Under the pieces are notes generated by a model. That model had not been told where the DNA came from, ran no database searches, and saw only the letters and a list, made by a program, of their open reading frames with translations. This document shows, one piece after another, positions 9,826-19,267 of a stretch of 64,000 nt of DNA; positions within the stretch are counted from its first letter, which is position 1; the number at the start of each line of letters is the position of its first letter. Origin of the DNA: an uncultured Bacteroidota bacterium (lineage in GTDB: Bacteria > Bacteroidota > Bacteroidia > 2-12-FULL-35-15); assembly GCA_903926385.1 (NCBI GenBank), contig CAIYIS010000059.1, positions 186,001-250,000 on the forward strand, written 5' to 3'. Both the position numbers and the translations under genes were made by a program.

Positions 9826-11115
9826 ATGGAACCATCAGAAATTGTAGTAGGTTTAGATATCGGAACCACTAAAATTGTTGCCATTGTTGGCCGCAGAAAT
9901 GAATTCGGAAAAATAGAAATTCTCGGTATGGGGAAATCCGAATCGTATGGAGTTGCCCGAGGGGTAGTTCAAAATATTGACAAGACAGTTGAAGCAATTA
10001 AAGTGGCGGTGGCTGAGGCTGAAACGAAATCTGGTGTTGAAATTAAAATTGTGAATGTGGGTATTGCCGGCCAACATATCAAAAGCAATCAACATCGAGG
10101 TATTAAAACCAGAGCAAGTGCGGAAGACGAAATATCGCAAAATGATATTGACGCTCTGATTGACGATATGTTTAAACTCGTGATGCAACCTGGCGAAGAA
10201 ATTATTCATGTAGTACCACAGGAATATATTATCGATAACGAATCGGGAATAAAAAATCCAATTGGAATGGCAGGCATTCGTTTGGAAGCTAATTTTCATA
10301 TCATCACCGGACAGATTGCTGCTGCGCGAAACATTTACAAATGTGTGCAAAAAGCAGGACTAGAAATACCAGACAAGACCGGATTAACTCTGGAGCCGCT
10401 TGCATCTTCTGATGCTGTATTGAGCGATGAAGAAAAAGAAGCAGGCGTGGTACTTGTAGATATTGGCGGAGGTACTACTGATATTGCCATTTTTCAAGAT
10501 GGTATTATTCGCCATACAGCAGTTATTCCATTTGGCGGAAACATCATTACAGAAGACATTAAGGAAGGTTGTACAATAATAAAAGGACAAGCCGAGTTAC
10601 TGAAAATTAAATTCGGTTCGGCATTGGCCAGCGAAAATCAGGAAAACGAAATAGTATCTATTCCCGGATTAAGAGGCCGTCCGCACAAAGAGATTTCTGT
10701 AAAAAACTTGTCGGCCATTATTCAGGCTCGTATGGAAGAAATAATCGAGCATGTGTATTACGAAATAAAAAATTCGGGATATGAGAAAAAGCTTATTGCA
10801 GGAATTGTGGTAACCGGTGGTGGTGCAATGTTGAAACATGTAACTCAACTGGTGGAGTACATAACAGGAATGGATACTCGCATTGGTTATCCAAACGAAC
10901 ATCTTGCAAAAGGAAGCGAAGCAGTAACCAGTCCTATGTTTGCTACCTCAGTTGGATTAGTGATGAAAGGCTTGGAAGCACTGGATAAACAAAATAAAAA
11001 AGTAGGACCCAAGAAGGAACCTGAAAAAATTTCGAATCACTCTCAGGAAGGAAAACGCGGTGGCTTTTTCGAAAAACTTAAAGGCTTTTTTGATGACGAA
11101 TCGGTACAACAATAA
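9826..11115 (+). CDS. ftsA: Divisome actin-like protein FtsA
   Basis: 429 aa. It has the actin/Hsp70 fold with a phosphate loop VGLDIGTTKI near residue 10, a second nucleotide loop VDIGGGTTDIAIF, and an adenosine-site glycine motif VVTGGGAML. A short C-terminal amphipathic helix (FFEKLKGFF) matches the membrane-targeting sequence that tethers FtsZ to the membrane. It lies six bases after ftsQ. A 146-base gap then precedes ftsZ, longer than any other gap in the cluster. Confidence 0.96.
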   Translation: MEPSEIVVGLDIGTTKIVAIVGRRNEFGKIEILGMGKSESYGVARGVVQNIDKTVEAIKVAVAEAETKSGVEIKIVNVGIAGQHIKSNQHRGIKTRASAEDEISQNDIDALIDDMFKLVMQPGEEIIHVVPQEYIIDNESGIKNPIGMAGIRLEANFHIITGQIAAARNIYKCVQKAGLEIPDKTGLTLEPLASSDAVLSDEEKEAGVVLVDIGGGTTDIAIFQDGIIRHTAVIPFGGNIITEDIKEGCTIIKGQAELLKIKFGSALASENQENEIVSIPGLRGRPHKEISVKNLSAIIQARMEEIIEHVYYEIKNSGYEKKLIAGIVVTGGGAMLKHVTQLVEYITGMDTRIGYPNEHLAKGSEAVTSPMFATSVGLVMKGLEALDKQNKKVGPKKEPEKISNHSQEGKRGGFFEKLKGFFDDESVQQ

Positions 11116-11199
11116 ATTTTGTCAGAGAAATTAACATTCGAAAGTTTATAACTAACCGAAGTTGGTATCATTCGACATTAAAAAATAAGGCAATTTTAA

Positions 11200-11229
11200 G
11201 CCGTTAAAAAATAACATCGCCTTAACGGC
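11200..11229 (+). promoter_or_regulatory. Inverted repeat in the ftsZ leader
   Basis: GCCGTTAA at 11200-11207 is matched by TTAACGGC at 11222-11229, an 8-bp perfect stem around a 14-base loop, 32 bases before the ftsZ start. A competing pairing is possible between AAGGC at 11187 and GCCTT at 11219. There is no T-run after the stem, so it is not a classical terminator. It could act in the ftsZ transcript or as a protein-binding dyad. Role inferred only. Confidence 0.35.
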
Positions 11230-11261
11230 AAAATAAATCATAGTTTAAAAAAAATACATAG

Positions 11262-12902
11262 ATGATGAAATTTGATTTACCTACAGACAACTCTTCAATT
11301 ATTAAAGTAATTGGTGTTGGTGGTGGCGGCAGTAATGCAGTTAATCACATGTACAAACAAGGTATTAAAGGTGTAGATTTTATAGTTTGCAACACCGATC
11401 AACAAGCTTTGGATATGAGTCCGGTACCAATGAAAATGGTATTGGGAGCTACATTGACCAAAGGTCGTGGTGCAGGTTCTTTGCCTGAGGTAGGCAGAAA
11501 TGCAGCCATCGAAACGATAGAAGAAATAAAAGAAATATTAGGTAATAATACCGAAATGCTTTTTATCACAGCTGGTTTGGGAGGTGGTACAGGTACAGGT
11601 GCTGCACCTATCATTGCACAAGCGGCAAAAGATATGGGAATTCTTACTGTTGGTATAGTTACCATTCCTTTCGGATTTGAAGGCAAAAAAAGAAAAGCTC
11701 AGGCTGATGCCGGTTTAGAAGCCTTGAAACAAAATGTGGATACATTACTTGTAATCAGTAATGATAAATTACGTGAGATTTACGGTAATCTGAAAGTGAC
11801 AGAAGCGTTCGGTCATGCAGATGATATTTTGACTACTGCAGCCAAAGGTATCGCAGATATCATCACCACTACTTTGCAAATAAACACCGACATCAATGAT
11901 GTGAAAACGGTAATGAAAGACAGTGGTGTTGCTATAATGGGATCTGCCATGGCAAGTGGTGAACACCGTGCTTTACGTGCAGTGGAGCAAGCTATGTCTT
12001 CTCCGTTGCTGAACGATAGCAATATTAAAGGAGCACGTTATGTGCTTGTCAACATCACTTGTGGGGAGGACGAAATAACCATGGACGAGTTAGGTGAGAT
12101 AACTGATTTTATTCAGGATGCTGCCGGAATGACTGCTGAAGTGATTAAAGGATATGGTGTAGATTTATCGCTTGGAGATAAAGTAAGTGTTACCATCATT
12201 GCTACCGGATTTAATTCGCAAAAAGATGCAGGAATTCATATGGAAGCAAAAGCTCCTGAACGCAAAGTTTTTGTTTTAGGGGAAGATATCAAAAAAGAAG
12301 AAGTTCAAGCAGAACCTGTGGTTGCTAAAGCTCCTGAAGCACCTGTAACTTTTGTAGAAGAAGAAATAACAATGACTTCTTACATAAAAACAGAAGATGT
12401 TGTTGAGCCAGTGGTAAACCAGGTGGTGAACGAAGAAGTGGAAGAAATAACTGAATCACCTGTTCAACCTTTCTTGTTTTTCGGAGAAGAAGAAGTGGTG
12501 AATCCAATTGCAGAAGAGAAAAAGGAAATAACTTTTGAATTCGAAATAACCAATACCAATTCTACAATCGAAGAGCCATTCATATTCTCTAATGCAGCAA
12601 ACGTAGATAATTCGGTAAAAGAAGAAGAACATTTAAATATTGCTAAATCGGAGAACGATGAGCAAATGAGAAAAGCACAGGAAAGAGTTTTAAAATTAAG
12701 AGCATTAAGTCATAAATTAAAAACTCCAAATGGATTATCAGAACTGGAAAACGAACCGGCTTACAAAAGAAGAAATGTAAACCTAGAAGCTACTCCGCAT
12801 TCGTCAGAATCGCAGGTGTCGCGTTATACGCTTTCGGAAGGTGAAGATAAAAACACAGAGATAAAACCTAATAACTCTTTTTTACACGATAATGTTGATT
12901 GA
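11262..12902 (+). CDS. ftsZ: Tubulin-like division GTPase FtsZ
   Basis: 546 aa. It forms the cytokinetic Z-ring. The GTPase domain is complete, with GGGGSN near residue 19 and the tubulin signature GGGTGTG at about residues 106-112. After about residue 320 comes a long acidic, low-complexity linker rich in E, V and P. It ends in a short tail, SFLHDNVD, that resembles other Bacteroidota FtsZ C-terminal peptides. The linker makes it some 150 residues longer than E. coli FtsZ. The start has two consecutive ATG codons (11262 and 11265), and either could be used. A strong terminator follows. Confidence 0.97.
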   Translation: MMKFDLPTDNSSIIKVIGVGGGGSNAVNHMYKQGIKGVDFIVCNTDQQALDMSPVPMKMVLGATLTKGRGAGSLPEVGRNAAIETIEEIKEILGNNTEMLFITAGLGGGTGTGAAPIIAQAAKDMGILTVGIVTIPFGFEGKKRKAQADAGLEALKQNVDTLLVISNDKLREIYGNLKVTEAFGHADDILTTAAKGIADIITTTLQINTDINDVKTVMKDSGVAIMGSAMASGEHRALRAVEQAMSSPLLNDSNIKGARYVLVNITCGEDEITMDELGEITDFIQDAAGMTAEVIKGYGVDLSLGDKVSVTIIATGFNSQKDAGIHMEAKAPERKVFVLGEDIKKEEVQAEPVVAKAPEAPVTFVEEEITMTSYIKTEDVVEPVVNQVVNEEVEEITESPVQPFLFFGEEEVVNPIAEEKKEITFEFEITNTNSTIEEPFIFSNAANVDNSVKEEEHLNIAKSENDEQMRKAQERVLKLRALSHKLKTPNGLSELENEPAYKRRNVNLEATPHSSESQVSRYTLSEGEDKNTEIKPNNSFLHDNVD

Positions 12903-12925
12903 TGGGTAGAGTAGTTGTTGTTAAG

Positions 12926-12957
12926 AAACCTGCCTCGTAATGACGGCAGGTTTTTTT
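12926..12957 (+). terminator. Intrinsic terminator after ftsZ
   Basis: AAACCTGCC (12926-12934) pairs with GGCAGGTTT (12945-12953) around a 10-base loop, and the run of seven T continues to 12957. This is the end of the dcw transcript. Confidence 0.85.
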
Positions 12958-13071
12958 GCGATTTATTTATCCATTTAGACGATTGAATGAGTCGAATAAA
13001 TGAATAAAATAGGTGCACACAAACGAATTGTTTGCTTTAGGGCAATCCTTCTCTCTGCAATAAAAAAGTAC

Positions 13072-13506
13072 CTACAATCGCTCTATTATTTGTTTAATGG
13101 TATTCAGAAATGCTTCCATTCCTGAACTTGTGTGATTATATCCTGCTTCGGTGGCAAATCCTATTTGAGTCCAGGTAAAGATGGAGCGAGAATCACTTAT
13201 CGCAGCGATGTTGTAAATAACCAAATTATAATTTTCGACTTTGTCTTCTAATCCTGAAAAGCCACTCCAATAGCGATAAGTAAGTAATCGGTTGGTTACA
13301 TTTTCTACTATCCAACCTTTGTCGCAATAGTTTGTTCCTTCCCATTGGCCATGAAAACGAATTTCACTACCTACTTTCCAGTCGGTAGTGGTTTCGGTGC
13401 CATGAAGATATTCTTTAATGATAGCAGGATTGGTAAGAGCTTCCCACACTTTGCTTGCATTCGCATTTACTTCTACTGATCGGGAGGTTACTAAATCGTG
13501 TCGCAT
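13072..13506 (-). CDS. SRPBCC/AHSA1-type START-like protein
   Basis: 144 aa. The pattern V-x-VNANASKVWEALTNPAIIKEY at the N-terminus, followed by WKVGSEIRFHGQW, matches the AHSA1 (activator of Hsp90 ATPase 1-like) branch of the SRPBCC ligand-binding fold. Members are small soluble proteins with a hydrophobic pocket; most are of unknown function and some help stress resistance. It lies 30 bases downstream of a DUF1697 gene on the same strand and is probably co-transcribed with it. No ligand can be deduced. Confidence 0.8.
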   Translation of the reverse strand: MRHDLVTSRSVEVNANASKVWEALTNPAIIKEYLHGTETTTDWKVGSEIRFHGQWEGTNYCDKGWIVENVTNRLLTYRYWSGFSGLEDKVENYNLVIYNIAAISDSRSIFTWTQIGFATEAGYNHTSSGMEAFLNTIKQIIERL

Positions 13507-13536
13507 ATTAATTCTGATGTATTGGTTTTATATGTA

Positions 13537-14082
13537 TTATTTCTGTTCGGCCATCGTTAGCAGTTCTGTCAGTGTTTTCCAGTTGCGTGTGGTGGCATTT
13601 AGTTTGAGTTTGTTTTCGAAGAAGTTATTGCTAAGCTTGGTGTTCCCATAACTTATAGGGCAAAAAAGATAGACCACTAATTCATCAAAATAATATTCAT
13701 CTGTTCCGTAATTTCCTTCTTTCAGTTTATCTATCAAAGTAGTGTTAGGTAGGGCAGACAGAAAAGTAACATAAAGCCGAGATATATCTTCGTTGCGTTT
13801 CTTTACAAACGGATTGTTATGCATCACTTGTTTTAGCTCTTCTGCATCTTTAACCATTACCGGCACATCAAACGTAAATACTTCTTTTATTTTTTTTGAA
13901 ATAAGTGTTTCTAGAGCCGCGTTGGTAGTTGGTTTGCTCTCAAAAACAATATTGCCACTCTGTATGTATGTTCTTACGTTTTTAAATTTCAAACTTTCGC
14001 ACATGGCTCGCAATGCATCCATTTTAATGGGTTTGCTGCCACTTACGTTAATTCCTCTCAAAATAGCAATATAGGTTTTCAT
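13537..14082 (-). CDS. DUF1697 family protein
   Basis: 181 aa with the start placed at MKTYIAILRGINV, which is where DUF1697 proteins usually begin. An in-frame ATG 31 codons upstream (14175) adds a stretch unlike the family and is less likely. The motif LRGINV-S-G-x-KPIKM and the following RTYIQSGNIVF are characteristic. The family is widespread, soluble and without an established biochemical role. The gene precedes the AHSA1-like gene in a likely two-gene transcript. Confidence 0.82.
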   Translation of the reverse strand: MKTYIAILRGINVSGSKPIKMDALRAMCESLKFKNVRTYIQSGNIVFESKPTTNAALETLISKKIKEVFTFDVPVMVKDAEELKQVMHNNPFVKKRNEDISRLYVTFLSALPNTTLIDKLKEGNYGTDEYYFDELVVYLFCPISYGNTKLSNNFFENKLKLNATTRNWKTLTELLTMAEQK

Positions 14083-14367
14083 TTTCTTTATTGGTTTCCG
14101 AATGCAATAATACTTAAATCTGATTAACCTTGTTTGTACTGTTAAAAGTATTTCTTTGAAGAATGAGTTTTCCAAAAAAGCGTTTGAGTTGACCTATGAT
14201 ATTATTCAACTTCTGAATAGTTTTATTTTATTGCTTATCCGGAGTTTTTTCCCAATTTTGCAACAATAAATCTTTCATCGTTCAATCGAAAAGGTAATTG
14301 TGCAAGTACAAGTTTCTAAAGCAACAAAAAAACACTGCGCAGTTTTTTCTAACTATTATTTTATCAA

Positions 14368-15105
14368 ATGAAAAAGAATACTACACCAAAACTAACATCC
14401 ACCGAAGTGCCCGATACCAGTGCTTCCTGGATATCTTATCAGGATGTGGCATTACGAGTGCTCGAAACCAGTTATGTTACGCATGATGTAAAACGATTTG
14501 TAATAGAAAAGCCTCCCGGATTTAAATTTATTCCCGGTCAGTCGGTATATGTTTCGATAAATATGCCCGAATGGAAAACCGAAAAACGTGCTTTTACCTT
14601 TACCAATTTGCCGGAAGATAATTTTCTCGAGTTTATGATAAAAATATATCGTACACGAAACGGGATGACCAAGAAACTGGAAAGCATAAATGCGGGAGAC
14701 GAATTGATATTGCACGATGTGTTTGGAAATATTCAGTACAAGGAAAACGGTGTGTTTATAGCTGCCGGAACGGGTATCACTCCGTTCTTATCTATCTTTC
14801 GTATGCTCGAAAAACAAAAGAAAGCGCGCAAAAACTTTTTGATTTATTCTAACAAAACTTCGGAAGATGTAATAATGGGCGATATGCTTCAGATTATGCT
14901 CAAAAAAAATCTGGTGCTGGTGTATACTCGCGAAAATGTAATAGGGTTTCTCGAAAAGCGCATTGACCGTGCATTTTTAATTGACCAGATAGATAATTTT
15001 AAACAACATTTTTACCTCTGCGGCCCCGAAGATTTTGTAAAATCATTATCCGAAATCTTAGTAAGCCTTGGTGCTACTATCGACACGCTTATATTTGAAC
15101 AGTAG
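14368..15105 (+). CDS. Ferredoxin/flavodoxin reductase-like FAD/NAD(P) oxidoreductase
   Basis: 245 aa. An FAD-binding beta-barrel (KFIPGQSVYVSI, then KRAFTFTNLP as the flavin-contacting R-x-[F/Y]-[S/T] type motif) is followed by an NAD(P)-binding domain (AAGTGITPFLSIFRML and the terminal YLCGPEDFV). There is no 2Fe-2S domain, so it is a stand-alone reductase of the ferredoxin-NADP reductase superfamily that passes electrons to an unknown partner. It is monocistronic: the neighbours are divergent or nearly 500 bases away. Confidence 0.85.
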   Translation: MKKNTTPKLTSTEVPDTSASWISYQDVALRVLETSYVTHDVKRFVIEKPPGFKFIPGQSVYVSINMPEWKTEKRAFTFTNLPEDNFLEFMIKIYRTRNGMTKKLESINAGDELILHDVFGNIQYKENGVFIAAGTGITPFLSIFRMLEKQKKARKNFLIYSNKTSEDVIMGDMLQIMLKKNLVLVYTRENVIGFLEKRIDRAFLIDQIDNFKQHFYLCGPEDFVKSLSEILVSLGATIDTLIFEQ

Positions 15106-15601
15106 AAAACTGACGATTTGTCAACTATTTATTTGAAAAAAAGCACCAACAAAGGCTTCGTTTGCGACTATATTCTAATGCCATACATCCACCAAACGTA
15201 AAACTATACCTTACAAAGAATAATAAACTAGATTCAAAGTTGTTCCTTTTTTTTATTTACTCAAGATAACGATGGACGGTTGGCTGAATAAGTGCAGCCG
15301 ACCCTTAATGAAATTGCAAATTGCACAAAAGATATGCAATAACACATCAATATATGTGTAAGAGGCTAAAAAAACATAAACTTCTAGGGTGCATTCTCTT
15401 GGGCGTTAGAAAGGATTCGAAAGATGATAAGCATGACTGCCAAAATTTTAGTAAGAATTTAAAATTAGAATTCACGATTGAGAATAAAGAATATTAACAT
15501 CTGCTATTTCATATAATCTTTACTTTGTTGGCGTAAAGCTTAAAGTTTTTAGTAATATTTGCAGTTGAATTAAAATAAGTTTGTAGACTGATAATAAATA
15601 C
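15106..15601. other. Long non-coding gap before the polysaccharide operon
   Basis: I see no gene in these 496 bases. There is an imperfect stem at 15278-15303 (GGTTGGCTG pairs with CAGCCGACC with one G-T wobble, 8-base loop) with no T-run behind it, and a short inverted repeat ACACAT/ATGTGT at 15342-15359. The last ~30 bases hold a promoter -7 candidate. The space could be a regulatory region for the operon. Confidence 0.4.
15576..15583 (+). promoter_or_regulatory. Candidate -7 promoter element of the polysaccharide operon
   Basis: TAAGTTTG fits the Bacteroidota primary-sigma -7 consensus TAnnTTTG exactly and lies 18 bases before the first gene's ATG. No well-spaced -33 TTTG is present, so the call rests on the -7 element and its position. 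Confidence 0.4.
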
Positions 15602-16351
15602 ATGTGCGAGTTATCGATTATTACTGTTAATTATAATAACAAAGCTGGTTTGGAAAAAACCATCAATAGTGTGGTTGGTCAAACGTATGCGGGAGTGGAG
15701 TATATTATCATTGATGGTGGTTCTGTTGACGGAAGTGTGGATGTGATAAAGGAGCATGGTGATAAAATTAAATATTGGGTTTCGGAAAAGGATACGGGTA
15801 TTTACAACGCAATGAATAAAGGGATAGAGAGGGCTTCGGGAAAGTATTGTTTATTTCTTAACTCAGGCGATACGTTGTATGATAAAGATGTGACAAAGGA
15901 TGTGATGGGGCTAAAATCGATGGCAGATATTGTTTACGGCAATCTGATATTTGAATACCCAAACGGTGCCAGACGTAAAGGTGTGATGCCATCCAAACTT
16001 ACATTCCGACACATGATTCAGGATACATTGTGGCATCCAGTTTCGTTTATTAAACGGGAACTGTTTACTACCATCGGGAAGTACGATGAGAGTTTTCCTA
16101 TCATTTCGGATTATGATTTTTTTTTAAAAGCAGTATTGGTGGCAGGAGTGAGTACTCAAAAAGTGAATATTGTAATTACTTTGTTCACTCAGGATGGTGT
16201 GAGTGCCTCGGCTGCAAACAAACAAAAGATATTGGAGGAAAGAATTAAAGTGCAATTAAAATATTTCAGTAAAAGTCAAGTTGATGAGGCTATGAAATCA
16301 AGCACTGCAGCCAAATATGTGAAGCGGATAAAAAGACGTTTAGGCATTTAA
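15602..16351 (+). CDS. Family 2 glycosyltransferase
   Basis: 249 aa, GT-A fold, first gene of the operon. The N-terminal segment LSIITVNYNNKAGLEKTI, the IIDGGSVDGS nucleotide-sugar site and the stretch SEKDTGIYNAMNKGI with LNSGDTLYD in place of a plain DxD are typical of cell-wall and exopolysaccharide GT2 enzymes. No membrane helix, so it is probably peripheral at the inner membrane. The donor sugar cannot be predicted. The next gene starts ten bases on. Confidence 0.88.
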   Translation: MCELSIITVNYNNKAGLEKTINSVVGQTYAGVEYIIIDGGSVDGSVDVIKEHGDKIKYWVSEKDTGIYNAMNKGIERASGKYCLFLNSGDTLYDKDVTKDVMGLKSMADIVYGNLIFEYPNGARRKGVMPSKLTFRHMIQDTLWHPVSFIKRELFTTIGKYDESFPIISDYDFFLKAVLVAGVSTQKVNIVITLFTQDGVSASAANKQKILEERIKVQLKYFSKSQVDEAMKSSTAAKYVKRIKRRLGI

Positions 16352-16361
16352 CGAAACAAGA

Positions 16362-17501
16362 ATGGACAGGAAACAAGCAACTAAAGCTATTACATTTATT
16401 ACACCTACCCTCGACCGAAAAGGTTCTGAGATAGCTTTGGTTAACTTGCTGCAACAAATAAATACAAGTTTCCAAATTAAATTAATAGCAAAGTACAAAG
16501 GAGTGCTGTTTGATTTGGTATTGAAAAGCGTAAATAAAGCATTTCTGTTTGATGGCAAACCAAAGCGAACATATTACCACCGGATAAAAGCCCGCCTTGC
16601 AATAAAAGCTCGTATGCGATTATTGTTAGGCGCAGAGGCTGATTCTGTTTTTTATATCAACACGATAATCTTACCGGATGTGCTTGCATTTGCACAGCAA
16701 AAGAAAATCAAAACGATAGTGCACATACATGAATTGGAACAAATGTACACTCAGCTTAATCTTTTGCAAATTCAGCGTTTGGTGGCGTATCCCGATTTGA
16801 TTATTGCCAATTCGAAAGCGAGTGCCGCAGTTATTGACAATTACGGACGAAGAGAGAATGTTGAAATTTGTTATCCGAGTTTGAATACTGAAAACATCAA
16901 ACCTGACAAAAAGAGTCGTGATACTTACAGAAAGAAATTAAATATTGCAGATAATGCGTTTTTGTGGGTTATGAGTGGTTCACTGGATAAGAATAAAAAT
17001 CCGTTTTTGTTTATTGACATAGCTGGAGAAATATTGAAAACAAAAAGCAATGTGAAGTTTATGTGGATAGGCGGAACTGTTGACACGAGTTTTGAAAAAC
17101 TATGTAAAGACAAAACTGTGGAAGGAAAGCTGAGCGATTCAGTTATATGGCTAGGCGATGTGGCAGAAGAATATTATGGTTATATGAATTGTGCAGATGG
17201 CTTTGTACTCACCTCCGAGAAAGAATCATTTTCATTGGTTACGGTAGAAGCGTTGTTGCTGGGTTTGCCAGTGGTTACTCAAAACTGCGGGGGTGTGAAA
17301 GAAATACTGCAAAACGACATTGGCAAGATAGTGGAAGAAAAAAATGATGTCGTACGAATGGCAGTGGAGATGATGAAGTTTATGGGTGGGGAGTATAAAG
17401 TGGATAAGGAAAAGCAAACCGAAAGAGCTAAGCAGTTTGATTCTGTTGCCATAGGTAAGCATTGGAATGATATTCTGGAACGATATTTTAACAAGGGGTA
17501 A
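16362..17501 (+). CDS. Family 4 (GT-B) glycosyltransferase
   Basis: 379 aa. The C-terminal half has the GT4 donor-binding pattern: SGSLDKNKNP, then VIWLGDV, and the E-x7-E motif in EKESFSLVTVEALLLG followed by LPVVTQNCGGVKE. The N-terminal half (VHIHELEQM) is the acceptor domain. It is a retaining enzyme of glycan assembly; sugar unknown. Its stop overlaps the next start (TAATG), so the two are translationally coupled. Confidence 0.88.
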   Translation: MDRKQATKAITFITPTLDRKGSEIALVNLLQQINTSFQIKLIAKYKGVLFDLVLKSVNKAFLFDGKPKRTYYHRIKARLAIKARMRLLLGAEADSVFYINTIILPDVLAFAQQKKIKTIVHIHELEQMYTQLNLLQIQRLVAYPDLIIANSKASAAVIDNYGRRENVEICYPSLNTENIKPDKKSRDTYRKKLNIADNAFLWVMSGSLDKNKNPFLFIDIAGEILKTKSNVKFMWIGGTVDTSFEKLCKDKTVEGKLSDSVIWLGDVAEEYYGYMNCADGFVLTSEKESFSLVTVEALLLGLPVVTQNCGGVKEILQNDIGKIVEEKNDVVRMAVEMMKFMGGEYKVDKEKQTERAKQFDSVAIGKHWNDILERYFNKG

Positions 17502-18418
17502 TGAAATCAATTTGTTTTTTCAGTAGTTATTTTACCGGTGAGCGTATTCCGTATTATGTAAAATTTTATCTCCAAGAACTGAATAAGTATTTTGCGGAGG
17601 TGGTTTTACTGACTAATAGAAAGGATCTGCTCACTGCTGAATCAGATTTTTTAAAAGAACAAAATATACAGCTTCGATTATACGAAAACGAAGGAATGGA
17701 TTTTGGAATGTGGCAAAAAGCCCTTGCAGAGTTTGATGGCGCAAAGTATAACAAAATTGGGCTCATCAACGACTCATGTATTCTGTTTAAAAGTTTAAAG
17801 CCTTTTTTTGAATGGGAGAGAAATGCCAACATTGATTATGCCGGAATGACTGCAACAGGTAAAATCACTTTTCACATTCAGTCCTACTTTCTGGTGATTA
17901 ATAAAAAAGCAATTCCTTTGGTTACAATTTTTTTTAAGGAGAAAGGAATAAAGCAAACGTACAAAGGGGTTATTACCAACTATGAAATAGGCCTTAGTGA
18001 ACATTTGATCCAAAACGGAATGACTATAGGTGGTTTTTATGATTACAAAGCCAACATAGATATCAATCCCACATTTATTCTGGCGGATGAATTAATAAAA
18101 AAGGGATGCCCGTTAATTAAGAAAAAAATATTTTCGCATAATTATTACCTTGGTGATTACCTAACTTGGTTTCGCAACGACTTTAATATTGATACCCGAT
18201 ATTATGTGGATGCGATTCGGAATTCGAATAAGGGTGAAGCCTTGATTGATTTGGAAAAGGTGATGGATGAAGTTAGTATAGATAAATCAGATTGGTATAT
18301 CAGAAAATATAAAATGGGCCTGGCAGTGTATAAGTTTTTACGAAGCATTTCTTTTTTGCGATTTTTGTTTCATCAGTTTATTTTGCTTCGCAGGAAGCTG
18401 AGAACAGAAGAAAAATAA
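17501..18418 (+). CDS. Rhamnan-synthesis RgpF-like protein
   Basis: 305 aa. The pattern FFSSYFTGERIPYYVKFYLQEL, then ENEGMDFGMW, then KIGLINDSCILF matches the RgpF/rhamnan synthesis F domain. There the motif order is a YY-LxxL helix, an N-x-G-x-DFG-W site and an LLNDS strand. RgpF-type proteins are glycosyltransferases first defined in streptococcal rhamnose-glucose polysaccharide synthesis. The strict family member has a further N-terminal region that is missing here, so it is a short form. Starts inside the previous stop. Confidence 0.72.
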   Translation: MKSICFFSSYFTGERIPYYVKFYLQELNKYFAEVVLLTNRKDLLTAESDFLKEQNIQLRLYENEGMDFGMWQKALAEFDGAKYNKIGLINDSCILFKSLKPFFEWERNANIDYAGMTATGKITFHIQSYFLVINKKAIPLVTIFFKEKGIKQTYKGVITNYEIGLSEHLIQNGMTIGGFYDYKANIDINPTFILADELIKKGCPLIKKKIFSHNYYLGDYLTWFRNDFNIDTRYYVDAIRNSNKGEALIDLEKVMDEVSIDKSDWYIRKYKMGLAVYKFLRSISFLRFLFHQFILLRRKLRTEEK

Positions 18419-18424
18419 TATAGA

Positions 18425-19264
18425 ATGATGAAGGATAAGCGAATTTTGTTTTTACTTATTAATTACTTCAATGAGTTTGAGGTGGCCGAATTTGTTTCGG
18501 CTCAATTGGCAAAGTACCTGAGTGCGGATGTTTATATTACAATAGTTGATAACGGCAGCAAAGATACAAGCTTGTTGAACAAAGTTGTGATGAAATACAA
18601 TAATGTTTCTATTTTTACACCTGAAGCCAATGCTGGTTATTTTGGCGGAGCTTACCAAGGGTTGCAATACTATCTGTCGGCCAATACACACCCGAATGCA
18701 GTGATTATCTGCAACACGGATATCACCTTAGAGAGTGAGAATTTTGTACCCCAACTTCAAGCGATGTTAGACAATTCTGATTTCGATATAATGGGGCCAG
18801 ATGTGTATTCAACGTTTCTCAAGTATCATCAGAATCCATACATTTTAAAACGGATTACTTCCAATCGGATTAAACTTTATAAATTCGTCACCTCTAACAG
18901 CTTTTTTTATGCTGTATTCACACTGTTACATTTATTAAAAAGCAAACTTGTGAAATCAAACACACAGACAGCAATTCATCATACCATCGACACCTATGCT
19001 ATTCATGGTTCATTTGTGATATTCAATAAATCGTATTTTGACAAAGGCGGAAGTATAAAGTATCCTTCGTTTTTGTTTGGGGAAGAACTTTTTGTTGCCG
19101 AAACAGCTATAAAATTAGGGCTAAAAACTATTTATTGTCCGGCTTTAAAAATAAACCACTTTCAAAATACTACAACAGGAACTTTCAAATCAGGCAGAGC
19201 GGTTAGGTTATTGCATCAGTCGTATTCGTACTTATTAGATTCATTCTTTACCGATAAAAAATAA
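18425..19264 (+). CDS. Family 2 glycosyltransferase, rhamnosyltransferase-like
   Basis: 279 aa. Motifs are LLINYFNEFEVAEFV at the N-terminus, VDNGSKD, ANAGYFGGAYQGL and CNTDITLE, in the order seen in GT2 proteins of the rhamnosyltransferase type (NxGxxGG and a D-containing metal site). Cytoplasmic or peripheral. Six bases after the RgpF-like gene and three before the next, in one operon. Confidence 0.85.
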   Translation: MMKDKRILFLLINYFNEFEVAEFVSAQLAKYLSADVYITIVDNGSKDTSLLNKVVMKYNNVSIFTPEANAGYFGGAYQGLQYYLSANTHPNAVIICNTDITLESENFVPQLQAMLDNSDFDIMGPDVYSTFLKYHQNPYILKRITSNRIKLYKFVTSNSFFYAVFTLLHLLKSKLVKSNTQTAIHHTIDTYAIHGSFVIFNKSYFDKGGSIKYPSFLFGEELFVAETAIKLGLKTIYCPALKINHFQNTTTGTFKSGRAVRLLHQSYSYLLDSFFTDKK

Positions 19265-19267
19265 GCG

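Noticed and set aside
14083-14175. Longer N-terminus of the DUF1697 protein
   Set aside because: The extra 31 residues are unlike the family, which begins at MKTYIAxLRGIN.
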